Of a DNA stretch of 64,000 bases, positions 42,301-51,817 are shown one piece after another. Position 1 is the stretch's first letter, and each line of letters starts with the position of its first letter. The stretch comes from CAYPNF01 sp964411985. Lineage in GTDB: Bacteria > Verrucomicrobiota > Verrucomicrobiia > Limisphaerales > J093. Both the position numbers and the translations under genes were made by a program. Under the pieces are notes generated by a model. It saw only the letters and a program-made list of their open reading frames with translations, ran no database searches and was not told the origin of the DNA. The stretch is from positions 62,001 through 126,000 of the forward strand of contig CAYPNF010000006.1 in NCBI GenBank assembly GCA_964411985.1, written 5' to 3'.

Positions 42301-45300
42301 AGGGGGATTTTGACGTGTGGGTTCGGGTGGACTCGATGGAGGCGACTGACCCATGGACGGCGGCTGGGCTAATGGCTCGCGAGAGTCTCTCTGCTGGGAG
42401 CCGACAGGTATATGCCGGCCTCAACAATCCAAAGGGCATGAACCAGTACGGAACGTCCTATCGGGCGCAGACCCAGGGTGGTAGCGCTGCTTGGGTTGGA
42501 GGCAACCATGATAACCTGAACGTTACTTTGCCGGATGCCTGGATCCGGCTGAAGCGCGAGGGAAATGTCTTCAGCGCCTATCGTGGCACGAACGGTACCG
42601 ATTGGCTGGTGTTCGCGCAGATGACCTTCGATCTTTCCACGAACGTGTATGTGGGGCTCGGCACTACGGCCAACAACAACGCCAGCGGCAAGGCTTGCCG
42701 CGTCAGTTACCGTCAGTACAGCCGCAACTCGACGATCCCCAACCCGCTCATCAGGCGGACGGATCTGCTCGTGAACAAGACCCCTCTGGGTCCACAGGCA
42801 TTTTCTGCAGACAACCGCTACCAACTGGTAGTAGCTGATAACCAAACCGCGCGCGAATCAGTGATCGCCAACGAGGGCGCACAGTATGAGGTGCGGATCC
42901 AGAACGATGGGAGCTACAACGCTGCCATGGTGGTTCGCGCAGCGGAAAGCAGCGAGACGGGCTGGCGGGTGGTCTATCGCCAGGGCGAGACGGACGTTAC
43001 CGGCGACCTATTTAGCCCGGGCGGCTATAAGACTGAGGTTTTGAAGCCAGGGGCCTCGCAGACTCTGAGTATCATCGTTTCGCCTGGTCCAAGTCCGGCT
43101 GGGGCTACCACCAAGACCGTGACCTTACAAGTCTTTGCTGAGTCTGACTCACGGAATCCGCGGGATACGATCCGTGCAGTGACGACCGCAACGCCCGTGC
43201 GCCTTCCAGACCTCCTGATTCGCCGTTCTTTCGATCTCAACCTTGATGGAAATAATCTCTATAACCTTACTGGCGCTGGGCAGTCCAAGCTCATGGAGGT
43301 GGAGACCGGAGTTGAGGCGGTGTTCTTTGGACAGGTGCAGAATGATGGCAATACCCCATCACGCATAGCCTTGCAGGCCTCGGACCTGCCGGCGGGTTGG
43401 GACACTCAAGTATGGCTCGCTCGCAGCGTGCTGCGCTTTGATGGAGGCGATGATTATGTGGAATTGGGGAACTGGAGCCCGGGAACCCGGTGGACTGCCG
43501 AGGCTTGGGTGAAACCAACTTCCACACCAGGCGGTCGCCATTCGATTCTTGGTGGCTACGCCTCGTACCGTGATTGGGGCGTTACCTTGCAGGACGGACA
43601 GTTCGGTGTGTCCGTGCGCACGCCTGGAGGTGGTGCCACCTCCTACCGATCTGGCGAAGCCGTCCAGGTGGGCCAATGGTACCACGTGGCGGGTGTCTGT
43701 GACGGGACCAACGCCTATCTGTACGTGAACGGTGTGCTGAAACAGTCTGGTCCGGTGGATCCGAACTACACAGCTGCGGAAACCGTTCGCATTGCGGGAG
43801 AGGTGTGTTGCGCTGGCAACAACTTCCCTGGTTACGTCCAAGAGGCCCGCGTCTGGAGCCGAGCCGTCCTGGCTGAGGAGTTGACAGCCATCCAGGCGGG
43901 GAGTGTGACCCCGGACGCCCCTGGGCTGGCTGGGTGGTGGTGGCTGGGTCAGGACAATGGCACCACCCTCACCGACCTCAGCACCAACGCCCACACGGGA
44001 ACCTTGGTGAACGGCCCCATAAGGGAAACCCTGTTAAACGAAACTGGAGACGGCATTGATCTCACTTCGATGTTGTCGGGTGCGGGCTATACGAACCTCG
44101 TCCTGCAACCGGGCGCAAGCCGCGATCTCGTGATCGCCCTCACGCCTCTTCAGGCTCAGGCTGCCGGTTCGGTCGGGGAGTTAAGCCTCAAGGCCACCGC
44201 TCTCGAGGAACCAGCCCGTCAGGATTTGATCAAAGTCTCCGTCACGGTGGCCCATCCAAGTTCCACCGCCGAGAAGGGCTTCTACACCTCAAATGTGGAT
44301 TTCGAGAAGGGCCGCGTGGTGGGGGTGGAATATGCTTCAGTTCCCAATCAGCTTCAACTTTCCGATGAGCCTGTAGCTTTCCCCTATCTCTGGGTGCCAA
44401 ATTCCAATGAAGGCACCGTGTCTAAGGTGGATACGCGCACTGGTCGCGAGCTCGGTCGCTATCGAGTGAATCCCAATGGCGATGCCAATCCTTCCCGGAC
44501 GACGGTGGACCTCAAGGGCAACTGCTGGGTTGGCAACCGGAGCCGCGCCACCGCGGTCAAGATTGGGCTTTACGAAAACGGCCAGTACATTGACCGCAAC
44601 GGTAACGGCTTTATTGAAACCTCGATGGATCTCAATGGGGACGGCGACATTACTGGGGACGAGATGCTTCCCTGGGGCCAAGACGAGTGCGTGCTCTACG
44701 AAATCTTGCTCGTGCCCGGCAAAGAAAAGACCTACGCCCCGGGTACACCGGGGGTGGAATACGCCAATGACTACTGGAACCCGGGTCCGCGCGGTTTTGC
44801 CGTGGACGCGAAAGACAACGTCTGGATCGGCACCTATGGCACTCGGATGTTCTATTACGTCGACGGAGCTAGCGGCAAGATTCTGCGGAGCATTAGTACC
44901 GCACCCGTGAATCACACGTGTTATGGTTCCTTGATCACGGCTCCCGATGGAATCATCTGGTCCTCGGGACAGGATAAGAACCACGTCCTCCGCTTCAATC
45001 CGGCCAATGATGAGATGGTGGTGGTGGCGGTTCCCCATCTCGTCTATGGCTTGGGCTTGGATTTGGATCAGCATGTGTTTGTCTCCGGTTGGCAGAATTC
45101 GAAGCTCACCCGCATCAATGCCCTCACCGCCGGAAGGGAATGGACTGTGGACGCGCCTTATGAGGGACGAGGGGTGGCGATCACGGCCGACGGGGATGTC
45201 TGGGTAGCTCATTCTGGACCAGGCTTGGTTTCACGCTGGTCCAACGACGGGCGCATGAAGGCCACGATCCCTGTCGGGAACCAGCCTACGGGTGTCGCGG

Positions 45301-46529
45301 TGGACGCGGAAGGAAAAGTGTGGGCGGTTAACTTTGGCGACGAATATGTCAAGCGCATCAATCCGGATACCGACAAGATCGATATCTCTAAGCGGCTGAT
45401 CGGGACGACCCACTATGGCTACAGCGACATGACGGGCATTATTGCCCGCAACGCCAGCACTCGCGTTGGAGTCTGGAGTGTGGTTCACAACTCCAAGGTA
45501 TTGAACACGCCGTGGGGCATCGTATCCTGGGCAGCCTCCGAGCCTGATGGCACTTCCGTCAAGGTGCGCGTGCGCAGTTCCAATGACCAACTCAGTTGGT
45601 CCTTGTGGGAATACGCTTTGAACGCCCGGCAGCTCTATTCGACTCCTCCTGGGAAGTACCTTGAGGTGGAAATCTCTTTGCAGTCCTCTTCGCCGGATCT
45701 TTCACCCGTTGTTTACGACATGTCGGTGGTTCCATCCAGCCAGGTGAATCTGGGCATGCTGGTTTATCAGAACAACTTCGAAGGCCAGGTCGGCGACGAA
45801 TGGTCGGAGTCGGCAGTCGACCAGACTCCGACGGGCGGTCGACGGTTCCTTGGTCAGTTTGGCAATGAGAACGTCAGCCTGCGCCTAACCAACCTGCCGC
45901 CGCACTCGGCGATTAGCGTCTTGTTTGACTTGTTTGTCATCCGATCCTGGGATGGAAATTCCACCACCGACGGTCCCGATCTTTGGGAGTTGAACGTGGG
46001 GGGAGGGCGGAAGCTGGTTAGCGCCACCTTTAATAACGCACCGGCCGGGAGTGCCAGTTTCGGGCAAGCTTACCCAGGTTCTTTCCCTACTAGCAGTTTC
46101 GACCCACGCACTGGTTCAGCCGAGACCAATCTTCTGGGCTTTGCTTACGGAAGCCAGGGAGCCATGGACGCGGTCTACCTTCTGGGCTATACGGTTCCGC
46201 ATAGTGCCGCTGCTCTGGATCTCAACTTCAGTGCTTCCGGCCTCTCCACGAACCTCCTCGAGGAAAGCTGGGGCATCGACAACGTCCGGGTGTATGTGAC
46301 GCTCGCGAGTCCAGCCCGTCTGTTGGCGGTGGGTAAAGATGGCTCTGGCCAGTTCCAGTTGCAGCTCCTGGCTCAACCCGATCAAACCTACGTTTTGGAA
46401 GGCTCCACCAACCTGGTGAATTGGATGGATATCAGTACCAACCAATTGCCCACGGAAAGCCTGCTCCTGATCGACCCGCAGTCGGTCGATATGCCGCGGC
46501 GGTTCTACCGAGCACGCCAAGTGCCTTAA
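39399..46529 (+). CDS. giant secreted multidomain surface protein (2376 aa)
   Basis: Signal peptide to about residue 36. Two tandem units of roughly 390 residues (about 37-427 and 428-818), each made of an Ig-like segment, a PA14-like domain ('GVNSDDGFRV', 'DTLFDFLVEK', 'GYALEWFSVD') and a second Ig-like segment. Then a DUF1349/concanavalin-like domain (about 910-1115, 'AGLMARESLSAGSRQVYAGL'), CARDB-like segments, a LamG domain (about 1345-1500, 'RFDGGDDYVELGNW', 'QWYHVAGVCDGTNAYLYVNG'), and a NHL/streptogramin-lyase-type propeller (about 1665-2010) with an inserted EF-hand-like pair ('DRNGNGFIETSMDLNGDGDI'). The tail 'EGSTNLVNWMDIST' with RFYRA is frequent in this phylum and may act in surface sorting. 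Probably carbohydrate or polymer binding; no catalytic domain seen. Confidence 0.85.
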   Translation: MNPKHYPIPFRSLARAFGTLGLAMICGSAPTLAAAPSIASRSPLVDATGVVPGARVRAEIKNGDTKVQVGSVQLWIESTNVTAAATVAATTDGATVAYQPPAFWPLDTTVSVALVFRDDATPSNVVSNRWSFKTVASITTLPASYALPVASAKEPGFSVRTSQSTSCDNTTAWTERQLAGVNPVVHQSYETPMVINYLGSGGTGNFGGDSAFPNLIQNGDNTALEAVSYLHLKRGSYRFGVNSDDGFRVTAGTNAHDIGVVLGEFNGGRGASDTLFDFLVEKEGLYPFRLTFEEGYGGYALEWFSVDIESGTRQLINDTNSPLAVLAYRYTTQWATPVRIDAQPQSIAVLSSSNATFQVHASSGEVTNLYAFAYQWQVNGTNIPWANRPSYTTGLLDGTTGASKYRCLVYQLGYPGAVSDEATVGVLAPVITSLTPAAQSAGVYPDASLKVEILNRQTSVNTSTVQLWVAGTDLTPKITIQQADGRVSVGFVPVEFWPVNTKLPVTLIYQDDQATPNRFTNVWEFTTVPSITTIPQAFALDASRADTSGFFVRTSQSSSSQNSTAWSESQLAGVNPVISAGSETPLLINYLGSGGAGNFGGDRAFPGLLSGDNFALEAVAYLKLDRGVHRFGVNSDDGFRVSVGATPQQVTLVLGEFNGPRGVSDTLFDFLVEKPGLYPFRLTFQEGVGGYALEWFSVDMSTGVRSLINDVASSKAVLAYQWVKDLANPLTLVAGPQGQTVTEFRSARFEARFQVGTNINPGNLFYQWQRDDTNIAGAIQPVYVTPLVKMGDSGSKYRCLATLAGYPSVASAAATLTVSADTVAPTLMMANMLTASGQVLVKFDERVDLESATNAANYQLSNGSAVLSSTLQSDAQTVLLQSTEITYTNLALQVNNVKDLAGHPIQSSSAIAVQCLNLEAQDVGTPGVDPAERGSTLPVGVDAFDVVAGGSAVWNNADGLHFVFEPLQGDFDVWVRVDSMEATDPWTAAGLMARESLSAGSRQVYAGLNNPKGMNQYGTSYRAQTQGGSAAWVGGNHDNLNVTLPDAWIRLKREGNVFSAYRGTNGTDWLVFAQMTFDLSTNVYVGLGTTANNNASGKACRVSYRQYSRNSTIPNPLIRRTDLLVNKTPLGPQAFSADNRYQLVVADNQTARESVIANEGAQYEVRIQNDGSYNAAMVVRAAESSETGWRVVYRQGETDVTGDLFSPGGYKTEVLKPGASQTLSIIVSPGPSPAGATTKTVTLQVFAESDSRNPRDTIRAVTTATPVRLPDLLIRRSFDLNLDGNNLYNLTGAGQSKLMEVETGVEAVFFGQVQNDGNTPSRIALQASDLPAGWDTQVWLARSVLRFDGGDDYVELGNWSPGTRWTAEAWVKPTSTPGGRHSILGGYASYRDWGVTLQDGQFGVSVRTPGGGATSYRSGEAVQVGQWYHVAGVCDGTNAYLYVNGVLKQSGPVDPNYTAAETVRIAGEVCCAGNNFPGYVQEARVWSRAVLAEELTAIQAGSVTPDAPGLAGWWWLGQDNGTTLTDLSTNAHTGTLVNGPIRETLLNETGDGIDLTSMLSGAGYTNLVLQPGASRDLVIALTPLQAQAAGSVGELSLKATALEEPARQDLIKVSVTVAHPSSTAEKGFYTSNVDFEKGRVVGVEYASVPNQLQLSDEPVAFPYLWVPNSNEGTVSKVDTRTGRELGRYRVNPNGDANPSRTTVDLKGNCWVGNRSRATAVKIGLYENGQYIDRNGNGFIETSMDLNGDGDITGDEMLPWGQDECVLYEILLVPGKEKTYAPGTPGVEYANDYWNPGPRGFAVDAKDNVWIGTYGTRMFYYVDGASGKILRSISTAPVNHTCYGSLITAPDGIIWSSGQDKNHVLRFNPANDEMVVVAVPHLVYGLGLDLDQHVFVSGWQNSKLTRINALTAGREWTVDAPYEGRGVAITADGDVWVAHSGPGLVSRWSNDGRMKATIPVGNQPTGVAVDAEGKVWAVNFGDEYVKRINPDTDKIDISKRLIGTTHYGYSDMTGIIARNASTRVGVWSVVHNSKVLNTPWGIVSWAASEPDGTSVKVRVRSSNDQLSWSLWEYALNARQLYSTPPGKYLEVEISLQSSSPDLSPVVYDMSVVPSSQVNLGMLVYQNNFEGQVGDEWSESAVDQTPTGGRRFLGQFGNENVSLRLTNLPPHSAISVLFDLFVIRSWDGNSTTDGPDLWELNVGGGRKLVSATFNNAPAGSASFGQAYPGSFPTSSFDPRTGSAETNLLGFAYGSQGAMDAVYLLGYTVPHSAAALDLNFSASGLSTNLLEESWGIDNVRVYVTLASPARLLAVGKDGSGQFQLQLLAQPDQTYVLEGSTNLVNWMDISTNQLPTESLLLIDPQSVDMPRRFYRARQVP

Positions 46530-46584
46530 GCGGAAGAGTCTTGAGGCGGAAGGTGCCTGAATAGGTTTTGCGAAAGGCCGAAGT

Positions 46585-46617
46585 GAATTAGCGCGAAGTT
46601 CTCCTTCGCGCTAATTC
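46585..46617. repeat. perfect 14-bp inverted repeat after giant gene
   Basis: GAATTAGCGCGAAG (46585-46598), loop TTCTC, CTTCGCGCTAATTC (46604-46617). A strong hairpin in both strands' transcripts but without a T-tract, so either a Rho-type or barrier element, a repeated intergenic palindrome, or a protein-binding site. The remaining 46530-46756 holds no gene. Confidence 0.6.
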
Positions 46618-46756
46618 GCACGCGTAGTCTCTTCCCAGTGTGGGTGCATTCTCTCGCGATCCTTGCTGGCAATTGGGATGCGGAGATGGTAAGGAGACGT
46701 AATCGCGATTCAACGAATCGGATCCCTACGTTAAAGGTGCGCAGTAGGTACCCAGT

Positions 46757-48421
46757 ATGAAACTAGACACTCTGACCCGAATCGAACGAAACGCGCGCCG
46801 TGTGGGAGAGATCCTGGCGGTGCTGGTGAAGTATGGCTTGGCGGACTGGGTGAAAGGCCTCAACTACTCCTGGATTGAGCAGCGGATCAAGAGTGTCGAT
46901 GGACAGCACATTCCCGATCTGAAGGTGGAGGAGCGGGTTCGGCTGGCTTTCAGCGAGCTCGGTACCACCTATATCAAGCTGGGCCAGATGCTCAGCACCC
47001 GACCCGATTTGGTTGGATCGGCGATGGCGGATGAGCTGACTCAGCTGCAGAGCAACACACCCTCCGATCCGATTGAGGTCGCGAGGTCGACGATCGAAGC
47101 GGGCCTGGGCCAACCGCTGGAGGTGCTGTTCCGGACTTTCGAATCCGAGCCAATGGCGTCCGCCTCGATCGCTCAGGTTCATCGGGCACAGTTACCCTCC
47201 GGGGAACATGTGGTGGTGAAGGTGCAGCACGCCGGAATCTCCAGTAGGATCCTGGCGGACTTGGAGATTCTGGCCGGGCTGGCGGAGTTGGCGGAGAAAC
47301 ACGCACCACAACTGCGCCCCTACCAACCGGTGGCGGTGGTGCGGCAGTTCCGCCGTACGCTGCTGCGAGAACTGGACTTCACGTACGAACGCCGCAACCT
47401 GGAAGAATTCGCCCGCCGCTTCGCCGATGACGAAACGGTCCATTTTCCGAAGACGTACCCGGAAGTATGTGGGCGTCGCGTGCTCACCATGGAACTCTTG
47501 GACGGCATTCTGGGGAACGACTCTAAGGCCCTGGCGTCGTCAGCTGGAGAACTGGGCGAAGTGGCCTGGCGCGGAGCGAACATGTATTTGCAGATGATCT
47601 TCCGCGATGGGTTCTATCATGCGGACCCACATCCGGGGAACCTGATGTTGCTGGAAGGGGGAGTTCTGGGTGTGCTGGATTGTGGGATGACTGGCCGGTT
47701 GGATGAGGAATTGGCGGAAGCAGTGGAGGAGATGCTGGTATCTGCGGTCGATGGCAATTCGGCTGACCTTGCAGATATTCTGCTGCGGCTTGGCTCGGCA
47801 CCGCCCGAGACGCCGAGAGACCGCTTGCGGGCAGATGTGGCGGATTTTGTGGCGGATTACGCCGGGCAGCCGATCCAGGACTTGGATATTAGTGGCCTGC
47901 TGAACAGCATGATCGAAATCATCCGGCGCTACCACATTACGCTTCCGCCGAGCCTTCCGTTGCTCTTGAGAACCTTGGTGCAGCTGGAGGGGACGGCACA
48001 GAAGTTCAGTCCCGAGTTTAGCCTGGCGGAGGTGCTGCGGCCGTTCTACACGCAGATGATCACGCGCCGCTTTTCCGGAAAGCGAATCCTCGGTCGTTTG
48101 CGTCGTGCCTACCGGGATTGGGAACGATTAGCGGAGGCGATGCCAAGGGACATGGTGGATATCCTGAAGCGGGTGAGGCAAGGGACCTTCTCCGTCCATC
48201 TGGACCATCGTCACCTGGATCCAGTGATCAACCGGGTAGTGCTGGGAATGATGACCTCGGCGCTCATGCTCGGATCATCGCTCTTGTGGAGCATGAAGGC
48301 TCCGCCATTGGTTCATGGCATCTCCGTATTCGGCATTGGGGGGTATGCCGGTTCGCTTTACCTGGGCTGGCGGTTACTCCGAGCGGTGAAAAAGTCGGGA
48401 GACGTGAATTCCGAAGAATAG
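46757..48421 (+). CDS. UbiB/ABC1-family atypical kinase
   Basis: 554 residues. Signature KxGQ ('LGTTYIKLGQMLSTRPDL'), Ala-rich loop ('ASASIAQVHRAQL'), VAVKV-type Lys ('HVVVKVQHAG'), 'DFTYERRNLEEFARRF', and the DPHPGN block ('FYHADPHPGNLMLL'). Two C-terminal helices ('GMMTSALMLGSSLLWSM', 'GISVFGIGGYAGSLYLGW'). Family members help coenzyme Q synthesis or lipid homeostasis by ATPase rather than protein kinase activity. No ubiquinone genes are adjacent, so the role is unspecified. GTG/ATG choice: ATG 46757, full family length. Confidence 0.9.
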   Translation: MKLDTLTRIERNARRVGEILAVLVKYGLADWVKGLNYSWIEQRIKSVDGQHIPDLKVEERVRLAFSELGTTYIKLGQMLSTRPDLVGSAMADELTQLQSNTPSDPIEVARSTIEAGLGQPLEVLFRTFESEPMASASIAQVHRAQLPSGEHVVVKVQHAGISSRILADLEILAGLAELAEKHAPQLRPYQPVAVVRQFRRTLLRELDFTYERRNLEEFARRFADDETVHFPKTYPEVCGRRVLTMELLDGILGNDSKALASSAGELGEVAWRGANMYLQMIFRDGFYHADPHPGNLMLLEGGVLGVLDCGMTGRLDEELAEAVEEMLVSAVDGNSADLADILLRLGSAPPETPRDRLRADVADFVADYAGQPIQDLDISGLLNSMIEIIRRYHITLPPSLPLLLRTLVQLEGTAQKFSPEFSLAEVLRPFYTQMITRRFSGKRILGRLRRAYRDWERLAEAMPRDMVDILKRVRQGTFSVHLDHRHLDPVINRVVLGMMTSALMLGSSLLWSMKAPPLVHGISVFGIGGYAGSLYLGWRLLRAVKKSGDVNSEE

Positions 48422-48605
48422 GCGGGCTGGGCGTGGGGAGCGGGACGGTCCGTTCAGTCAGGATGCGCCCAGACCATTCCTCGGTTGCCCCAGTGAACCT
48501 GGGACTGTTCGAGACGGTGGGATCATCGTTTTGTCCATGTGAATCATGACATCTTCCATTCCATTCCCGGAGTTTTTTCGGCTAGAATGCGACTTCAGAA
48601 ACCCT

Positions 48606-51600
48606 ATGAAGCTGAATCGATCGTGGTGTTGTTTGTGGGTGGCCGGCGCGCTTGCTCTGACGGCGCATGCTGCCCCTCAGGTGAAGATTCCCGAGAAGCT
48701 GGACCTGAGTGGCGAGTGGCGGTTCGAACTGGATCGCACCGAATCCGGAGTGAAAGAACGGTGGCACGAGCGTCGGTTGCACAGCTTGATTCAGCTTCCG
48801 GGAGCCCTGCAGAACCAGGGGTTTGGAGACCAGATCGGGGTGGAGACCAAGTGGACGGCCAACGTGAATGACCGTTCCTGGTACACCGACGAGCGGTACG
48901 CGCGGTATCGGCAGGACGGGAACGTGAAGATTCCTTTCTGGCTGCAACCCCAGCGACACTACGTGGGGCTGGCATGGTACCAGCGCGACATCGAGATTCC
49001 CCCCGCGTGGAACGGAAGGCGGATCGTTCTCACCTTCGAACGATCGCACTGGGGGACTCGTCTCTGGGTAGATGGCCGGGAGATAGGCAGCCAGGAGAGC
49101 CTGAGCGCTCCCCACCGGTATGATCTCGGCACTGGGTTGGCCCCGGGCAAGCACCAGGTGACGGTGCAAGTGGACAATCGTTTGCTGGTGGACGTGGGAG
49201 TGTGGGCTCACAGTGTCTCGGATCACACCCAGGGAAACTGGAATGGCCTGGTGGGGAAGATCGAGCTCAGCACCACGACGCCGGTCTGGATTGACAATGT
49301 CCAGGCCTTCCCCGACGTCGCGAGTCGTGCCGTGCGTCTCAAGGTGCGGATTGGCAACAGCACCAAGCAGCCGGGTGAGGGAAAGCTGAAGGTGGGCAAG
49401 CAGATCTACCCGGTGACCTGGCAGGCAGGCGGAGGACAAGCCGAGGTTCGAGTGGAGTTGGGGTCGAAAGCGGCTTTGTGGGATGAATTCCATCCCAATC
49501 TGAATCGGCTCAAAGTCGAGTTGCTGGGGGACTTGGCTGACGACGCCTGCGAGGTTCAGTTCGGGCTCAGAGACTTCGGGGTGCAGGGGCGGCAGTTTAC
49601 CATGAACGGGCGGAAGACATTCCTACGAGGCACCCTGGAATGCTGCATCTTCCCCCTGACGGGTTATCCGCCAACCGACCTGGATTCCTGGAAGCGGATC
49701 GTTCGGATCTGCAAAGCACATGGACTCAACCACATTCGGTTCCACTCCTGGTGCCCTCCCGAGGCGGCCTTTCAGGCGGCGGATGAGCTGGGGTTCTATT
49801 ACCAGGTGGAGATTGCTGCGTGGGCCACCGTGGGGGATGGAGGGCCGGTGGACGACTGGCTTTATCGCGAGGCGGACCGAATTGTGGAGGCTTATGGGAA
49901 TCATCCCTCGTTCATGCTGATGCCCTACGGCAACGAACCTGCCGGATCCAAACAGAATGAGTACCTGACCCGATGGGTGAACCACTGGAAAGCAAAAGAC
50001 CCTCGCCGGCTCTACACCACGGCAGCGGGTTGGCCGACCCTCGACGTGAGCGAATACCAGATTTATCAACCGCCTCGTGGCGTCAAGGGGTGGGGTGGGC
50101 TTGACTATAGAAAAGACGTGGAGAAGCTGGCCGTGCCCGTCGTGGTCCATGAGATGGGGCAGTGGTGTGTCTATCCAAACTTCGACGAGATGGCGAAGTA
50201 CACCGGTCCCTTGAAGCCCAAGAACTTCGAGATCTTCATGGATTCTCTGACACAGAAGGGGATGTTGCCTCAGTGGAAGGACTTCCTGCGGGCTTCGGGA
50301 AGCCTACAGGCCATTTGCTACAAGGAGGAAGTGGAGGCTGCTCTGCGGACACCCGGAGTCAGCGGGGTGCAGTTGCTGGATCTGCGCGATTTTCCCGGGC
50401 AGGGGACCGCGCTGGTGGGGGTGCTCGATCCGTTTTGGGACTCCAAGGGGTATGTCACGCCGAGCCAGTTCAGGAGATTCTTTGGGGCGACGGTGCCGCT
50501 GGCCAGGATGGGACGTCCTACCTGGCTGAAGGGAGAGCGAATGACGGTGCCGGTCGAGATCGCCCATTTCGGCGAAAGGTCGTTGGAGCGGTGCACTGTC
50601 TACTGGAAGGTGGTAGATGAACGGGCCAAGAACGTCCTTCAAGGCGAGTTTCCCAAAAGGACTTTGCCGGTGGAACAGGGAATTCAGATTGGGGAGATAA
50701 ATCTGGATTTGGCGGGCCTTCATGCCCCGGCCGCTTACCGGTTGGTGGTGGGGATCCGAGGCACAAAGGTCGAGAATGACTGGGGATTCTGGGTCTACCC
50801 TCGGCCAACTCCGGCATCGGAGAACTCGGTTCAGTATGTGACCTGTCTTGACGACGAGACCCTCAAAGCCCTGGAGGGGGGTGCCACCGTTTTTCTGGCG
50901 ACCGACAAGGTGGGGCGAGGCAACCCTCGGGGATCGTGGACCCCGGTTTTCTGGAACCGTCAATGGTTTCCACAGCAGGAATGCCAGACCCTGGGTCTGC
51001 TTTGTCGGCCGGAGCACCCGGCACTCGCCGGATTCCCCACGGCGTTTCACAGCGACTGGCAGTGGAACGAAATCGTGAGGCATTCGCGGGCGGTGGTGCT
51101 TGATTCCTTACCCGCTGGTGTGCAGCCGATTGTCCAACTCATTGATGATTGGAACACCAACCGTAAGCTGGGCCTGGTTTTCGAATGTCGAGTGGGCCAG
51201 GGCCGCTTGCTGGTATGTTCCGCAGACCTTGACTTCGACCTGGAGAAAAGGCCTGCCGCCAGGCAGCTGCGTGTGGCTTTGGAGAATTACGCGGCCAGCC
51301 GAAGTTTTCAGCCCTCAGTTGTGGTCGAACCTGACGCGTTGCGAGCACTTCTGCGAGAGTCAAAACCGGGTCTTTTACGGCAACTTGGAGCTGAAGTAAT
51401 CCAGTTTAGCAGCGAGGACGCCGAGCACGGCAACTTTGCGCGTCGTGCGATCGATGGCGATCCCGACACGATTTGGCACACGAAATGGGGAACTACGCCA
51501 GACCCGATGCCTCATTTTCTAATCATCGACCTGAAAAAAGAGACCCTTTTGCGGGGGGTGCGGTATTGGCCCCGACGGGATATGAACCACGGGCGGATCC

Positions 51601-51800
51601 GCGGATGCGAGGTTTCTCTTTCGGCGAGTCCAACGGAGTGGGGTGCTCCTGCTGGGAAGGCAACCCTCCCCAACAGCGACGAAGTCCAGGATATTGTGTT
51701 TCCAGGATCGGAGCGGGGACGCTACTTGAGGCTACTCGTCACTTCCGAAGTGGATGGCAACCCGTTTGCTGCGATTGCTGACTTGGATCTGCTGCCGTGA
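48606..51800 (+). CDS. secreted GH2-family glycoside hydrolase with C-terminal F5/8-type domain
   Basis: 1064 residues from ATG 48606, which begins a signal peptide ('SWCCLWVAGALALTAHAA'). GH2 N-terminal sugar-binding domain ('LDLSGEWRFELDRT', 'VGLAWYQRDIEIPPAWNGRR', 'WGTRLWVDGREIG'), Ig-like, and catalytic barrel: acid/base E444 in 'YGNEPAGSKQ' and nucleophile E516 in 'VVHEMGQWCVYP'. The C-terminal 140 residues are a discoidin-like module ('AIDGDPDTIWHTKWG', 'GVRYWPRRDMNHGRIRGCEV'). Substrate may be a beta-galactoside, glucuronide or mannoside. 17 bp before cutC. Confidence 0.88.
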   Translation: MKLNRSWCCLWVAGALALTAHAAPQVKIPEKLDLSGEWRFELDRTESGVKERWHERRLHSLIQLPGALQNQGFGDQIGVETKWTANVNDRSWYTDERYARYRQDGNVKIPFWLQPQRHYVGLAWYQRDIEIPPAWNGRRIVLTFERSHWGTRLWVDGREIGSQESLSAPHRYDLGTGLAPGKHQVTVQVDNRLLVDVGVWAHSVSDHTQGNWNGLVGKIELSTTTPVWIDNVQAFPDVASRAVRLKVRIGNSTKQPGEGKLKVGKQIYPVTWQAGGGQAEVRVELGSKAALWDEFHPNLNRLKVELLGDLADDACEVQFGLRDFGVQGRQFTMNGRKTFLRGTLECCIFPLTGYPPTDLDSWKRIVRICKAHGLNHIRFHSWCPPEAAFQAADELGFYYQVEIAAWATVGDGGPVDDWLYREADRIVEAYGNHPSFMLMPYGNEPAGSKQNEYLTRWVNHWKAKDPRRLYTTAAGWPTLDVSEYQIYQPPRGVKGWGGLDYRKDVEKLAVPVVVHEMGQWCVYPNFDEMAKYTGPLKPKNFEIFMDSLTQKGMLPQWKDFLRASGSLQAICYKEEVEAALRTPGVSGVQLLDLRDFPGQGTALVGVLDPFWDSKGYVTPSQFRRFFGATVPLARMGRPTWLKGERMTVPVEIAHFGERSLERCTVYWKVVDERAKNVLQGEFPKRTLPVEQGIQIGEINLDLAGLHAPAAYRLVVGIRGTKVENDWGFWVYPRPTPASENSVQYVTCLDDETLKALEGGATVFLATDKVGRGNPRGSWTPVFWNRQWFPQQECQTLGLLCRPEHPALAGFPTAFHSDWQWNEIVRHSRAVVLDSLPAGVQPIVQLIDDWNTNRKLGLVFECRVGQGRLLVCSADLDFDLEKRPAARQLRVALENYAASRSFQPSVVVEPDALRALLRESKPGLLRQLGAEVIQFSSEDAEHGNFARRAIDGDPDTIWHTKWGTTPDPMPHFLIIDLKKETLLRGVRYWPRRDMNHGRIRGCEVSLSASPTEWGAPAGKATLPNSDEVQDIVFPGSERGRYLRLLVTSEVDGNPFAAIADLDLLP

Positions 51801-51817
51801 AGGGTTAAGATTGGCGG

